From Roseivirga sp. 4D4 (lineage in GTDB: Bacteria > Bacteroidota > Bacteroidia > Cytophagales > Cyclobacteriaceae), in the NCBI RefSeq assembly GCF_001747095.1, contig NZ_MDGP01000001.1, forward strand, positions 2,773,001 through 2,837,000: DNA of 64,000 nucleotides, read 5' to 3'. The notes below the pieces were generated by a model. The model ran no database searches. It was given only the letters and a program-made list of their open reading frames with translations, and had not been told where the DNA came from. Position 1 is the stretch's first letter. Every line of letters begins with the position of its first letter. Of this stretch, positions 1-8,018 are shown in pieces. Both the position numbers and the translations under genes were made by a program.

Positions 1-153
1 TACTTCAACAGTCTTATCTGTTGAAGCATTGTTGACCACCACCACTTCATCTACCCAAGCTTCAGGAATATCATTCACCACATGGGCAATGGACATTTCT
101 TCATTGAAAGCCGGTATAACTACCTTGATATTTGGTCTTTCCTGGATGTTCAA
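1..153 (-). CDS. Glycosyltransferase family 2, 5' end only (partial)
   Basis: Read on the minus strand this gives a protein N-terminus containing VVIPAFNEE, then HVVNDIP and DEVVVVNNASTDKT. These are the nucleotide-sugar-binding beta strands and the first DxD-like region of GT-A family 2 transferases of the dolichol-phosphate-mannose-synthase type. Such enzymes move a sugar from a nucleotide donor to a lipid carrier or glycan at the inner face of the membrane. No ATG lies between the upstream stop (175-177) and the motif; I chose TTG at 153, and TTG at 165 is possible. The 3' part, including any C-terminal membrane helices, lies outside the window, so the acceptor cannot be judged. Confidence 0.75.
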   Translation of the reverse strand, partial: MNIQERPNIKVVIPAFNEEMSIAHVVNDIPEAWVDEVVVVNNASTDKTVEV

Positions 154-323
154 GATTTGGTGCAAAGCTAAAAATTAACGAGCCTACATAATCACTCTTT
201 CAACATCTTAGTTCAAATTATTTCAAGAGGCATGCATTAATGTCAGTTGGATAACCTTTCGCATATGGAATTAGTTGATACTCTTTGACATTATTTCACA
301 AAAACAGGTCTTAAATTTCGGGT

Positions 324-1145
324 ATGATTCGGATGATTTGTACAGTATGGTTCGTGATTGGGTCATGTTATGCGATGGCACAACAGCCTGACATTCTCTC
401 AATAGAGAAAAATCAGCAAGGTTTCATTTTCACCATGATCGAGGTTAATGGTGAAAAGGTAAAAGCTATGATCGACTTTGGCGATCCTCATGTCTTAATG
501 GTTTCTACCCGAGAAGCTAAAAGACAGAACATCACTCTAGAGGACACAGGGGATAAAATGCAGCATATTAATGGCCAGCCAATGACCCTCTACAGTGGTA
601 TAGCGAACAGTCTCAAAGTGAGCAGTCGAAGGCTGGAAAAGGTTGAGTTTTTTAGCGCTGCCAACGAGATAGAGGGTGTAAGCGAACAAGTAGGCACTCC
701 CTTTGACGCTGTATTGGGTTGGGGTTTCTTCAGTCAATCTAACTTCAGCATGGATTATCAAAGCCTGACCATTGAGTTTTTAGAGGAAGAAAATCGTGCC
801 GAGCTTGGAAAACCTATTCAATATGAAAAGAGCTCAAATTACATTGTACTGCCCCTCTATATAGCTGGAAAGGAAGCGAATGTAATTTTGGACACCGGTT
901 CAGGCATATCTTTGGTTGATCAAGATTGGGCCAAGCCATTTAAGAAGACCAGATCTCCACAAGGGTTCCCTATGATTACTGAGAAAATCCGAAAGGGTAG
1001 CTTGACGCTAGAACAGAATTTCGAACTCATGGACCTAAGCATGCTAAGTACTCTGAATGCCATTGGAATATTGGGTAGCGACTTTATCAATAGGTTTAAG
1101 TTGACCTTTATTCCTGACGAAAATTTGATCTACCTTAAAGGATAG
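324..1145 (+). CDS. Secreted double retropepsin-like (aspartyl protease fold) protein
   Basis: 273 residues with an N-terminal signal-like segment (about 1-19). Two halves each resemble a retropepsin-like domain. The second has a canonical VILDTGSG site (D190-T191-G192) and ends with GILGSDFINRF, a usual closing motif of bacterial retropepsin-like proteins. The first has MIDFGD (D51-F52-G53), with Thr replaced by Phe, and a matching FDAVLGWGFF segment near 127-136. Two domains on one chain could form an intramolecular pseudo-dimer like pepsin, with one altered site. It stands alone on the plus strand. Being a peptidase is inferred from the fold; the first site may be inactive. Confidence 0.75.
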   Translation: MIRMICTVWFVIGSCYAMAQQPDILSIEKNQQGFIFTMIEVNGEKVKAMIDFGDPHVLMVSTREAKRQNITLEDTGDKMQHINGQPMTLYSGIANSLKVSSRRLEKVEFFSAANEIEGVSEQVGTPFDAVLGWGFFSQSNFSMDYQSLTIEFLEEENRAELGKPIQYEKSSNYIVLPLYIAGKEANVILDTGSGISLVDQDWAKPFKKTRSPQGFPMITEKIRKGSLTLEQNFELMDLSMLSTLNAIGILGSDFINRFKLTFIPDENLIYLKG

Positions 1146-1223
1146 GATTAGAGGGAACCAAATCAGGAGCAGACAAGTTGTATGTATGTACATGTATTTT
1201 AAACATAAACGAAAGGAATCAAG

Positions 1224-1937
1224 ATGAATACTGTCGTACACAAATCAGATAGTCGAGGCCTTGCCGATCACGGATGGCTAAGAAGTCGACACAGTTTTAG
1301 CTTTGCCGGATACTACAATCCAGATCGCGTGCACTTCGGAGCACTTCGCGTACTAAATGACGATATTGTTGCAGGTGGCCAGGGTTTTGGCACTCACCCG
1401 CATGACAATATGGAAATTGTGTCCATACCGCTTTATGGAGATTTAGAGCATAAGGACAGTACCGGAACTGGGGAAGTGATCAAGACAGGTGACGTGCAAA
1501 TCATGTCGGCCGGTTCAGGTTTAAGACATTCTGAATTTAATCATAGCAAGGATGACGAAGTCCAGTTTTTGCAGATATGGGTATTTCCAAAGGAAAGAGA
1601 CATTAAACCCAGGTATGAACAAAAGTCATTTGACATAGAGTCCAGAATGAACAAGTTTCAAACTGTAGTCTCGCCTGATGATGAAAGCGCACTATGGATA
1701 AACCAGGACGCTTATTTCAGCTTGGCTAACCTTGATGCGGGCACCAACTTGAACTATGAAGTAAAGAAACCCGGCAATGGGGTTTACTTCTTTGTTTTGA
1801 ATGGTGATGTGGCCATTGCAGGAGAAAGTTTGTTGAGCCGTGATGCGGTTGGTGTATCAGAAAGCAACAGCGTAGAGTTGAAGGCAAAATCCTATGCCGA
1901 AGTTTTGGCCATTGAAGTGCCCATGGACATTCAATAG
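1224..1937 (+). CDS. Pirin family protein (YhhW-like bicupin)
   Basis: 237 residues, normal for the short pirins. The N-terminal cupin carries the metal-site motif THPHDNMEI (H58, H60) and RHSEFNH (H102, E104), all four ligands being present. The family consists of cytoplasmic iron-binding bicupins; some members show quercetin 2,3-dioxygenase activity, but the cellular substrate is usually unknown. The C-terminal cupin is weaker, as is typical. It is monocistronic: its own terminator follows at about 1960-1999 and the upstream gene ends 78 bases before it. Confidence 0.92.
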   Translation: MNTVVHKSDSRGLADHGWLRSRHSFSFAGYYNPDRVHFGALRVLNDDIVAGGQGFGTHPHDNMEIVSIPLYGDLEHKDSTGTGEVIKTGDVQIMSAGSGLRHSEFNHSKDDEVQFLQIWVFPKERDIKPRYEQKSFDIESRMNKFQTVVSPDDESALWINQDAYFSLANLDAGTNLNYEVKKPGNGVYFFVLNGDVAIAGESLLSRDAVGVSESNSVELKAKSYAEVLAIEVPMDIQ

Positions 1938-1959
1938 ACTAACAAAAAGTATACATAAG

Positions 1960-1999
1960 GCCATCATGACCTCAGCAGGGTTGTGATGGCTATTTTTTT
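1960..1999 (+). terminator. Rho-independent terminator after the pirin gene
   Basis: GCCATCA (1960-1966) pairs with TGATGGC (1984-1990) across a 17-base loop and is followed by a run of seven T within 1993-1999. Confidence 0.7.
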
Positions 2000-2053
2000 G
2001 ACTTCCCTCCCAATCTTAGTATCTTCTGACTTCTTCAACCTTAAACTTTTCTC

Positions 2054-2725
2054 ATGGTAATTTATGGATGGAACACCAAAGTTCTAAAAGATGCCCCATT
2101 TGCCGGTCATCAGTGTACCAACTGCGGACATGAAAGCGCTCATATTATAGTCAGTGCCTCATATGCACATATTTTCTGGATTCCTGTTTTCCCTTATAAG
2201 AAGGTACTACACCTGGTCTGCGACAACTGCCAACATGCAAACAAACCCAAAGAAGTCTCGCCAGAAGTCCGCGCTCTAGCTAAGGGACTTAAGTCCAGCG
2301 TGCGATTTCCCTTTTATATGTTTTCAGGAGTGGCCATCATCATGGCACTCGTAGCTTACTTCGCAGTGGAGACATATATGGATGAACAACGTTTCGAAAA
2401 GTACCTGACTGAACCAGAAGTAAACGACATTTACTACCTATATGATAAAGACGAACCTACTGAGTATAAATACTCCCTCCTAAAAGTCATTGATATTCGG
2501 GAAGACTCTATTGATGTATCGCCTAATAGTTTTGGCTACAATTATGAACCAGCTGTTCTTATGGAAGATGATGGTTTCTATGATGTGTATTTCACCTACC
2601 ATATAGATCAGCTTAGAGAAATGCACAAAACCGATGAATTAAAATCGGTAGTCCGACTGGGTTCAGAAACTATGGGCATGGATCGTGTGATCACTTATAA
2701 TCCAGAGGACTTCGAGAACAAATAG
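2054..2725 (+). CDS. Zinc-ribbon membrane protein of unknown function
   Basis: 223 residues. Two CxxC knuckles, C21-C24 (CTNC) and C56-C59 (CDNC), make a zinc ribbon at the N-terminus. The segment between them (about 36-50) is aromatic and hydrophobic. One clear transmembrane helix (about 84-106) follows, and then a soluble acidic C-terminal domain of about 115 residues that I do not recognise. The ribbon would lie in the cytoplasm. It is a single gene with strong terminators on both sides, so its neighbours give no hint of its role. Confidence 0.8.
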   Translation: MVIYGWNTKVLKDAPFAGHQCTNCGHESAHIIVSASYAHIFWIPVFPYKKVLHLVCDNCQHANKPKEVSPEVRALAKGLKSSVRFPFYMFSGVAIIMALVAYFAVETYMDEQRFEKYLTEPEVNDIYYLYDKDEPTEYKYSLLKVIDIREDSIDVSPNSFGYNYEPAVLMEDDGFYDVYFTYHIDQLREMHKTDELKSVVRLGSETMGMDRVITYNPEDFENK

Positions 2726-2750
2726 CGTCTAAAGTAGCTCCTCTCATGAA

Positions 2751-2781
2751 GCCACCCCGATGAATCGGGGTGGCTTTTTTT
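2751..2781 (+). terminator. Strong Rho-independent terminator
   Basis: A perfect 10-bp stem, GCCACCCCGA (2751-2760) with TCGGGGTGGC (2765-2774), has a TGAA loop and is followed by seven T. Confidence 0.9.
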
Positions 2782-2809
2782 ATCACCAAACTATCAATTT
2801 CGGGCAAAG

Positions 2810-2838
2810 TATCACGAAAGTGTCACGCACATGTCACT
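2810..2838 (+). promoter_or_regulatory. Three direct repeats TRTCACK at 11-bp spacing
   Basis: TATCACG (2810-2816), TGTCACG (2821-2827) and TGTCACT (2832-2838) are spaced exactly 11 bases apart, about one helical turn, in the 169-base gap before the lipoprotein gene at 2951. Half-sites repeated on one DNA face suggest an operator or activator site for the lipoprotein/DUF547 gene pair. No binding protein can be named. Confidence 0.4.
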
Positions 2839-2950
2839 GAGACCTAACACTTTGATTATTAGGGAGTTTTTTTGAAAAATCTGAGAACTATTCTTCGCAT
2901 CTTCTCATTAATGTCCTGAATCCCGCAAACGGATTCAAAACTTTTAAACT

Positions 2951-3460
2951 ATGAAAACAACAAAACCTACAACAAAACTTATTGCAATGCTGCTCAGCAT
3001 TTTCATGCTCAGTGGCTGTAGCCTTGTAGACTTAGAGTCACCTGCACCTCAGGTGGAAATTGATTCGCCAATCGGACTACCACCATCGGAAGCTGCTTTC
3101 ATGACTGCATTGACCAATGACGATATGCGTGAGTGGGAGGCCATCACCTTTGAACTAGAAGGCTTGAATGGTTTTCAGAACTGTAGACTGGATGATACCT
3201 TCTCCTTCTTTAATGATGGCACCTACCGATATGACGGTGGAGCGGTACTCTGCGGAGGAGCAGATGATCAGCGTATCAAAACCGGAGTTTGGGAGATTGA
3301 CTTTGACAACCTTATGGTCATTTTCGATCGAGAGACTTCACTAGAAACCAGAGCCACTTTATCCGGACTTCAAGACAATAGAATGGAGCTTATCGGACAA
3401 GTAGAAATCTTTGGGCAAATGCTGGATATACAAGGCATTTACGAATACGCATTGCAATAG
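2951..3460 (+). CDS. Lipocalin-like lipoprotein
   Basis: 169 residues. The N-terminus has a positively charged start, a hydrophobic stretch and the lipobox LSGC (lipidated Cys near 23). The mature part has short strands such as TFSFFNDGTYRYDGG and KTGVWEIDFDNLMVIF, the pattern of Bacteroidota lipocalin-like domains, in which a weight-bearing W in the GVWEI strand is usual. Two further Cys (CRL, VLCGG) could form a disulfide. It lies 36 bases upstream of the DUF547 fusion gene and may be co-transcribed with it. The ligand is unknown. Confidence 0.75.
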   Translation: MKTTKPTTKLIAMLLSIFMLSGCSLVDLESPAPQVEIDSPIGLPPSEAAFMTALTNDDMREWEAITFELEGLNGFQNCRLDDTFSFFNDGTYRYDGGAVLCGGADDQRIKTGVWEIDFDNLMVIFDRETSLETRATLSGLQDNRMELIGQVEIFGQMLDIQGIYEYALQ

Positions 3461-3496
3461 CATCAAAACACAATCAGGACATTATCAAAATCAAAA

Positions 3497-5062
3497 ATGA
3501 AAAAGTTAATCATATCAGCATTTGGCCTACTCATCGGAATGGTGGCCAGTGCGCAAAATCTTAACAGCTTTTTAGACGAGGCGGATACCTTCTTCGAAAA
3601 GCACGTATCAAACGGACAAGTAGATTATAAGACTTTGTCAAAAGACGGACAAGACCTCAAAAACCTTGTCAACCAAGTGGGCTCATTTAACACAAGCAGC
3701 CTTAGCGATATCGAGAGAAAAGCATTCTTTATCAATGCATATAACATATCGGTCATCAATGGCATCATCAAAGCATACCCTACCAAATCACCTTTAGAAA
3801 TTGGTGGGTTCTTCGACAGTAAAAAACACCAAATTGCCGGAAGCTCTATCACGCTTAACCAGTTAGAAAAGGACAGCCTTCTTAAAGTAACGGGTGATGA
3901 GAAATTACACTTTGTACTTGTGTGTGCAGCCGTGAGTTGCCCTCCTATTGCCAGTTTTGCTTACAGACCTGAAAAGCTTGAAGCTCAGATATTAGAACGC
4001 ACAAAAATGGCACTTTCTAATAATGACTTCATTCAAGTGGACGATAGCAAAAAATCAGTAGGCATCTCAGAGATTTTCAAATGGTACCCTGGTGATTTCA
4101 ATGACAAGGCTGAAAACATCATCGCCTATATCAATAAGTATAGAACCAACAAAATTCCAGCGAACTATAAAACTACTTACTATACGTATAACTGGAGTCT
4201 AAACGCTCAAAGCCAAAACGCTTCATCGTCAAAAAAGGTAAATGAGCCTACTTCAAACCTTCAAGTGTTCACGCCTTCAGTACTCTTGGCAAAAGGACAA
4301 GTAGAGCTCAGATCTTTTTACAATATCTATACACAAAGAAATATCAGAAACCGTGAAGGCGACAGAGTAGCCATTGATGGGCGTCAAAGCTTCTTCAATG
4401 CACAGTATACATTGAATTATGGGGCATCAAAATCCGCAAGGATTAATGTTGGTTTTGATGTAATCGTGAGTTCCTTTTCCGATGGGAACTCACCTTTTTC
4501 ACCCGTTTTCCAATCAGGCAATGTAAACGAGGTGGCACTTGCCGCCTTTGGGCCAGCTATCCGATTTACACCATTCAAACAGGTGCCTAACCTATCTGTA
4601 AGATCTGCCTTCTGGTTTCCAGGAGCGGCCAATTTGGAAGACAGAAATGGAACCTTCGTAAACCACGATAGATACACGTCATTTACGCAAGTGTTCTACG
4701 ACATGGAAATTAATACCCGTTGGAGACTGTTTGCTGAAGCTGATTTAATCTATCGCTTTTCGCGCAGAGACGATCAGGTGGATTTCTTCAGGACTCCCGT
4801 AACTGGTATTCTGTCTTACTTCTTACCGAGTGGTAAAGCCTCATTATTTGCGCTGTACCAATACTCACCAAGGTTTGAGCGAGTATCAAATGGATTTGAC
4901 GATCAATTTGGTCTTTCGCAGTGGTTTCAGCAGGCAGGTCTCGGCTTTAAGTACCAGTTGAATAGCAAGCTAGAATTAGAATTATCATATAGTAACTTCT
5001 TCGCTTCAAGAAATGACGGAGGAGGACAGACCTTTAACCTTGGCTTTCGCTGGTTAAAGTAA
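3497..5062 (+). CDS. DUF547 domain fused to a C-terminal beta-barrel-like domain
   Basis: 521 residues with a signal peptide (cleavage after about 19, VASAQ). Residues about 25-225 are a DUF547 domain, with FFINAYN (77-83), LVCAAVSCPPI (141-151) and KWYPGDF (195-201). A linker of about 30 residues, rich in Ser, Asn and Gln, leads to about 260-521, an array of amphipathic strands with aromatic ends that finishes in FNLGFRWLK, like an outer-membrane beta-barrel. DUF547 proteins normally consist of the first domain only (about 230-270 residues), so this is a fusion. The function of DUF547 is unknown to me; the barrel would place it facing the periplasm. A terminator follows. Confidence 0.8.
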   Translation: MKKLIISAFGLLIGMVASAQNLNSFLDEADTFFEKHVSNGQVDYKTLSKDGQDLKNLVNQVGSFNTSSLSDIERKAFFINAYNISVINGIIKAYPTKSPLEIGGFFDSKKHQIAGSSITLNQLEKDSLLKVTGDEKLHFVLVCAAVSCPPIASFAYRPEKLEAQILERTKMALSNNDFIQVDDSKKSVGISEIFKWYPGDFNDKAENIIAYINKYRTNKIPANYKTTYYTYNWSLNAQSQNASSSKKVNEPTSNLQVFTPSVLLAKGQVELRSFYNIYTQRNIRNREGDRVAIDGRQSFFNAQYTLNYGASKSARINVGFDVIVSSFSDGNSPFSPVFQSGNVNEVALAAFGPAIRFTPFKQVPNLSVRSAFWFPGAANLEDRNGTFVNHDRYTSFTQVFYDMEINTRWRLFAEADLIYRFSRRDDQVDFFRTPVTGILSYFLPSGKASLFALYQYSPRFERVSNGFDDQFGLSQWFQQAGLGFKYQLNSKLELELSYSNFFASRNDGGGQTFNLGFRWLK

Positions 5063-5094
5063 TCATACAATTAGTTTAGCGTTTAGTTGATGTA

Positions 5095-5126
5095 ATGCCA
5101 TCTCGTAACAGAGATGGCATTTTTTG
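5095..5126 (+). terminator. Rho-independent terminator after the DUF547 fusion gene
   Basis: ATGCCATCTC (5095-5104) pairs perfectly with GAGATGGCAT (5111-5120) over a 6-base loop; a T run begins in the last stem base. Confidence 0.88.
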
Positions 5127-5172
5127 TTTTTGAATTCTTATTTTTAAGCAACCGACCAAAACACTAAATCCG

Positions 5173-5646
5173 ATGATCAGACTATTTTTTATCCTAGTTT
5201 TTCTAGGGTCAGCATCACTGGCTCAGGCCCAGTTTGATGTTCAGGAAAAGCTTGAGAAGAAAATCATCCAAGATAAGTATGTGGCTTTTCTGACTGATAA
5301 AGGTTATTCACCAGAAGTTGATAGTGATGGTGATGTCAAGTTCACTTATAAAGAGAGAAGCTATTACATCACCATTGACATGAAGGACAAAAATTTTTTC
5401 AGACTAGCACGTTTAGCCAATCTTAAGCTGGATTCAGAATCGCAGATCACCAAAGCCAAGGAAATCTGCCATGAAATCACCCAGGACGTAAAGGTGGCTA
5501 AGGTCTATTGGCTGAAAGGTGTAGTATGGACCTCTTCAGAAATTGTACTTGAAAATCCAGATGATTATTCCGCAATCTTCGATCGGGTACTTCGATTGAC
5601 CGAAAGTGCTTATCTCAAATTTGTGAAACGCTGGAAAGACGCATGA
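5173..5646 (+). CDS. Secreted small protein with a YbjN/secretion-chaperone-like pattern
   Basis: 157 residues with a signal peptide (cleavage near ...AQAQF, about 20). The mature protein alternates short strands and helices (YVAFLTDKGY, VKFTYKERSYYITID, then a long helix, then VYWLKGVVWTSSEIVL and a C-terminal helix). That order resembles the YbjN/type III chaperone-like fold. The match rests on pattern only. It is preceded by a terminator and stands 38 bases before the next gene, with which it could be co-transcribed. Confidence 0.6.
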   Translation: MIRLFFILVFLGSASLAQAQFDVQEKLEKKIIQDKYVAFLTDKGYSPEVDSDGDVKFTYKERSYYITIDMKDKNFFRLARLANLKLDSESQITKAKEICHEITQDVKVAKVYWLKGVVWTSSEIVLENPDDYSAIFDRVLRLTESAYLKFVKRWKDA

Positions 5647-5684
5647 TTTGACGAATCTAAATGAATGAGCTATTTTGATATTTC

Positions 5685-6674
5685 ATGAGTAACCAGAGCA
5701 CAAATACACAATACCAAAAACTCACATACTCCGAATCCTTTACACCTATTATCTCCTTTCTGGGATTGGTGCTATTTGGATTTATATTCTACTACCACTC
5801 GGAGTTGCTCAAAATTAGCCTGGTAGATGACACCTACCTTTTAAGCGGAACCGATGTTCATGAATATCGCTGGAGGATTATATGGGGCTTATCCTCAGTA
5901 TTCTTATTTTTCGTCATTGCCGTAAATGTGGCATTATCATGTTATATCATCCATCGAAACCTCTCAAGACCCAATCAAAGCCTCAACTTTTTAGTCCCAC
6001 TGATCATTTTTTCAGTGATCGTTTTAATCTTCATCTTCTCTAAGAGTTTTCGAGAATACGGTATAAGTGGTGGTGCTGGAGTAATGCTTCTAGATGCAGT
6101 CTGTCAACATCTGGGAATAGACTTGGTCGACACTATAGACTGGTCGATGATATTCTCTATCGCCTGCGTCTTAATTACGGTAGCGTCAATGGCTACTATA
6201 CTCTCTAAGCCTAGAAGAAGGCTAAATGTGGAGGATATCTTAGAAAGGTTTCGGCTCTACAAGGCCAGTGTCTATGCTACCACATTATTTTTGGCTGCAG
6301 GTATTCTACAAGTATATTGTCTATATAGCTGGTCAATTCTCAGTTACTTTGAACTCGATGATATAGCAAAACGTTCGTTGGCGGATACTTTAGCCCTAAG
6401 TGGTGGGATAATTTACACCCTGGTCTTTTTGTGTATGTTCATTCCAGTTTCAGTAGTTCTTTCCAACTGGAGTCGGAGGCTTGCAGAAATCCAGACTCAA
6501 CATATTAACCCTGATCCCGAGAAGAATCTTACCAGAGCAGAGATCAGGAATCAATGGCTCAGAGATAATGGACTATACCGTTCACCAAAAAAGATCGCTT
6601 CCAATTTTCTCATTTTATCCGCACCGACTATTATTCCAATTATTATTGAGATAGTCAAACAAAGTATTAGTTGA
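5685..6674 (+). CDS. Multi-pass membrane protein, unknown family
   Basis: 329 residues with about seven hydrophobic segments (roughly 17-37, 66-90, 98-118, 150-172, 196-216, 236-260 and 306-326). No catalytic motif is visible, and I do not recognise the family. A basic/acidic cytoplasmic stretch lies near 265-300. Its stop codon overlaps the ATG of the patatin gene (TGATG), so the two are translationally coupled and probably act together at the membrane. Confidence 0.75.
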   Translation: MSNQSTNTQYQKLTYSESFTPIISFLGLVLFGFIFYYHSELLKISLVDDTYLLSGTDVHEYRWRIIWGLSSVFLFFVIAVNVALSCYIIHRNLSRPNQSLNFLVPLIIFSVIVLIFIFSKSFREYGISGGAGVMLLDAVCQHLGIDLVDTIDWSMIFSIACVLITVASMATILSKPRRRLNVEDILERFRLYKASVYATTLFLAAGILQVYCLYSWSILSYFELDDIAKRSLADTLALSGGIIYTLVFLCMFIPVSVVLSNWSRRLAEIQTQHINPDPEKNLTRAEIRNQWLRDNGLYRSPKKIASNFLILSAPTIIPIIIEIVKQSIS

Positions 6675-7501
6675 TGAAGGCGCTCATTGTGGAAGGAGGC
6701 GCAATGCGCGGAATATTTAGCTCCGGTATATTGGAGGCATTTATGTCCAAAGACTATTACCCTTTTGATTGCTATATAGGCGTATCTGCCGGGGCTTGCA
6801 ACTTAGCATCATATCTTACTAAGACAGTCGGTAGGAATTACAATGGGTACGTTACCCTGATGGCACAACCCAAGTTCATTAGCTGGAGAAGGTTTCTTAA
6901 AGGAGGAGATCTTTTAGACTTGAACTGGCTGTGGGACGAGTTAGACTCAAAATTCCCAATAGACGAAAGACGTTTAGAACAGATCGATAGTAGTTTTTAC
7001 TGCGTAACAACTGAAGTTGCCAGTGGCAGAGCTCGCTACTTAAAGCCTAATAAAGACAATATTCATACGTACTTAATGGCATCAAGCAATATACCATTAG
7101 CATGTAGGAACTTTGTGGATATCGATGGCCAAGATTATTCAGACGGAGGTGCATCTGATCCGATTCCCGTACAATTCGCAATTGACAAAGGAGCCAAAGA
7201 GATATTGGTTCTACGATCACAAAAGGCAGATTATCGCAGTAAGAACACCCTATTCAATCACGTTTGGAATTTCTTTCTTAGAAAATACCCAAAACTAAAA
7301 AAGCAATTAGATCTCCATGATCGCATCTACAATGATGCACTTGACCTCATTGAAAACCCACCTGAGGGAGTTTCTATTCAACAAATAACACCTGATACGC
7401 TTCATACGAGTCGAACTTCCCAAGACAAAACAGGGCTAAACAAAGATTTCGAGCATGGGTTTGCCAAAGGGATTGAATTCATGAAATCAGTTCAACAATA
7501 G
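6674..7501 (+). CDS. Patatin-like phospholipase
   Basis: 275 residues from the ATG at 6674. A TTG three bases earlier would also read through, but the ATG overlaps the upstream stop as TGATG. The glycine-rich oxyanion loop GGAMRG (8-13), the nucleophile elbow GVSAG (S38) and the DGG motif near residue 157 form the complete Ser-Asp dyad of patatins. The GGAMRG start and the length suggest the YjjU-type bacterial subfamily. There is no signal peptide, so it is cytoplasmic or membrane-peripheral. The reaction would be acyl-ester hydrolysis of phospholipids. It is coupled to the membrane protein upstream. Confidence 0.9.
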   Translation: MKALIVEGGAMRGIFSSGILEAFMSKDYYPFDCYIGVSAGACNLASYLTKTVGRNYNGYVTLMAQPKFISWRRFLKGGDLLDLNWLWDELDSKFPIDERRLEQIDSSFYCVTTEVASGRARYLKPNKDNIHTYLMASSNIPLACRNFVDIDGQDYSDGGASDPIPVQFAIDKGAKEILVLRSQKADYRSKNTLFNHVWNFFLRKYPKLKKQLDLHDRIYNDALDLIENPPEGVSIQQITPDTLHTSRTSQDKTGLNKDFEHGFAKGIEFMKSVQQ

Positions 7502-7513
7502 AGTTCAGTCCAT

Positions 7514-7521
7514 TACCTTTG
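7514..7521 (+). promoter_or_regulatory. TAnnTTTG -7 box immediately before the DinB gene
   Basis: TACCTTTG ends four bases before the ATG at 7526. In Bacteroidota the main sigma factor uses TAnnTTTG at about -7. With that geometry the transcript would start at or next to the ATG, giving a leaderless or nearly leaderless mRNA. A clear -33 TTTG is not seen. Confidence 0.5.
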
Positions 7522-7525
7522 CCGC

Positions 7526-8017
7526 ATGACAGGAGATTACAACCTCAAAGAAGTTGTGCTAGCAGCTTTTGAACAACTCATTACAGTGGAAGAAAGTGAT
7601 GCTGAAAAGCGACCAGCGCCTGGAAAATGGTCGGCTAAGGAAATCATTGGTCACCTCATCGATTCGGCTTCTAACAATCATGGACGCTTTGTCAGAGCTC
7701 AAGATTCGGATGATTTGGTGGGTGTAGGCTACGATCAGGACGAGTGGGTTACTTCTCAGAACTATCAGGCAGTCAACTGGCATGATCTACTTATTCTTTG
7801 GAGACAATTGAATCTACACATTGCTCATGTTATGAACCAAACCCCTGACAATGTCAGGAATAAGGAAAGGGTTAAGCATAATCTTCACAAGATTGCCTTC
7901 TACACGGTTCAGGAAAATGAGCCTGCCACACTGGATTACTTTATGCAAGACTATGTGGTACACCTAAAGCATCATTTGGGCCAGGTACGGGAAGCGCTGA
8001 CGATGGAAGCGGAGTAG
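7526..8017 (+). CDS. DinB family protein
   Basis: 163 residues, the usual DinB/YfiT four-helix-bundle length. The N-terminal helix ends in RPAPGKWSAKEIIGHLIDS, with the first metal-ligand His (H43 region), and the C-terminal helix has YVVHLKHHLGQV with the other histidines. Such proteins bind a divalent metal, and some are thiol-dependent transferases (bacillithiol, mycothiol). The substrate here is unknown. No signal peptide; cytoplasmic. Confidence 0.88.
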   Translation: MTGDYNLKEVVLAAFEQLITVEESDAEKRPAPGKWSAKEIIGHLIDSASNNHGRFVRAQDSDDLVGVGYDQDEWVTSQNYQAVNWHDLLILWRQLNLHIAHVMNQTPDNVRNKERVKHNLHKIAFYTVQENEPATLDYFMQDYVVHLKHHLGQVREALTMEAE

Positions 8018-8018
8018 T

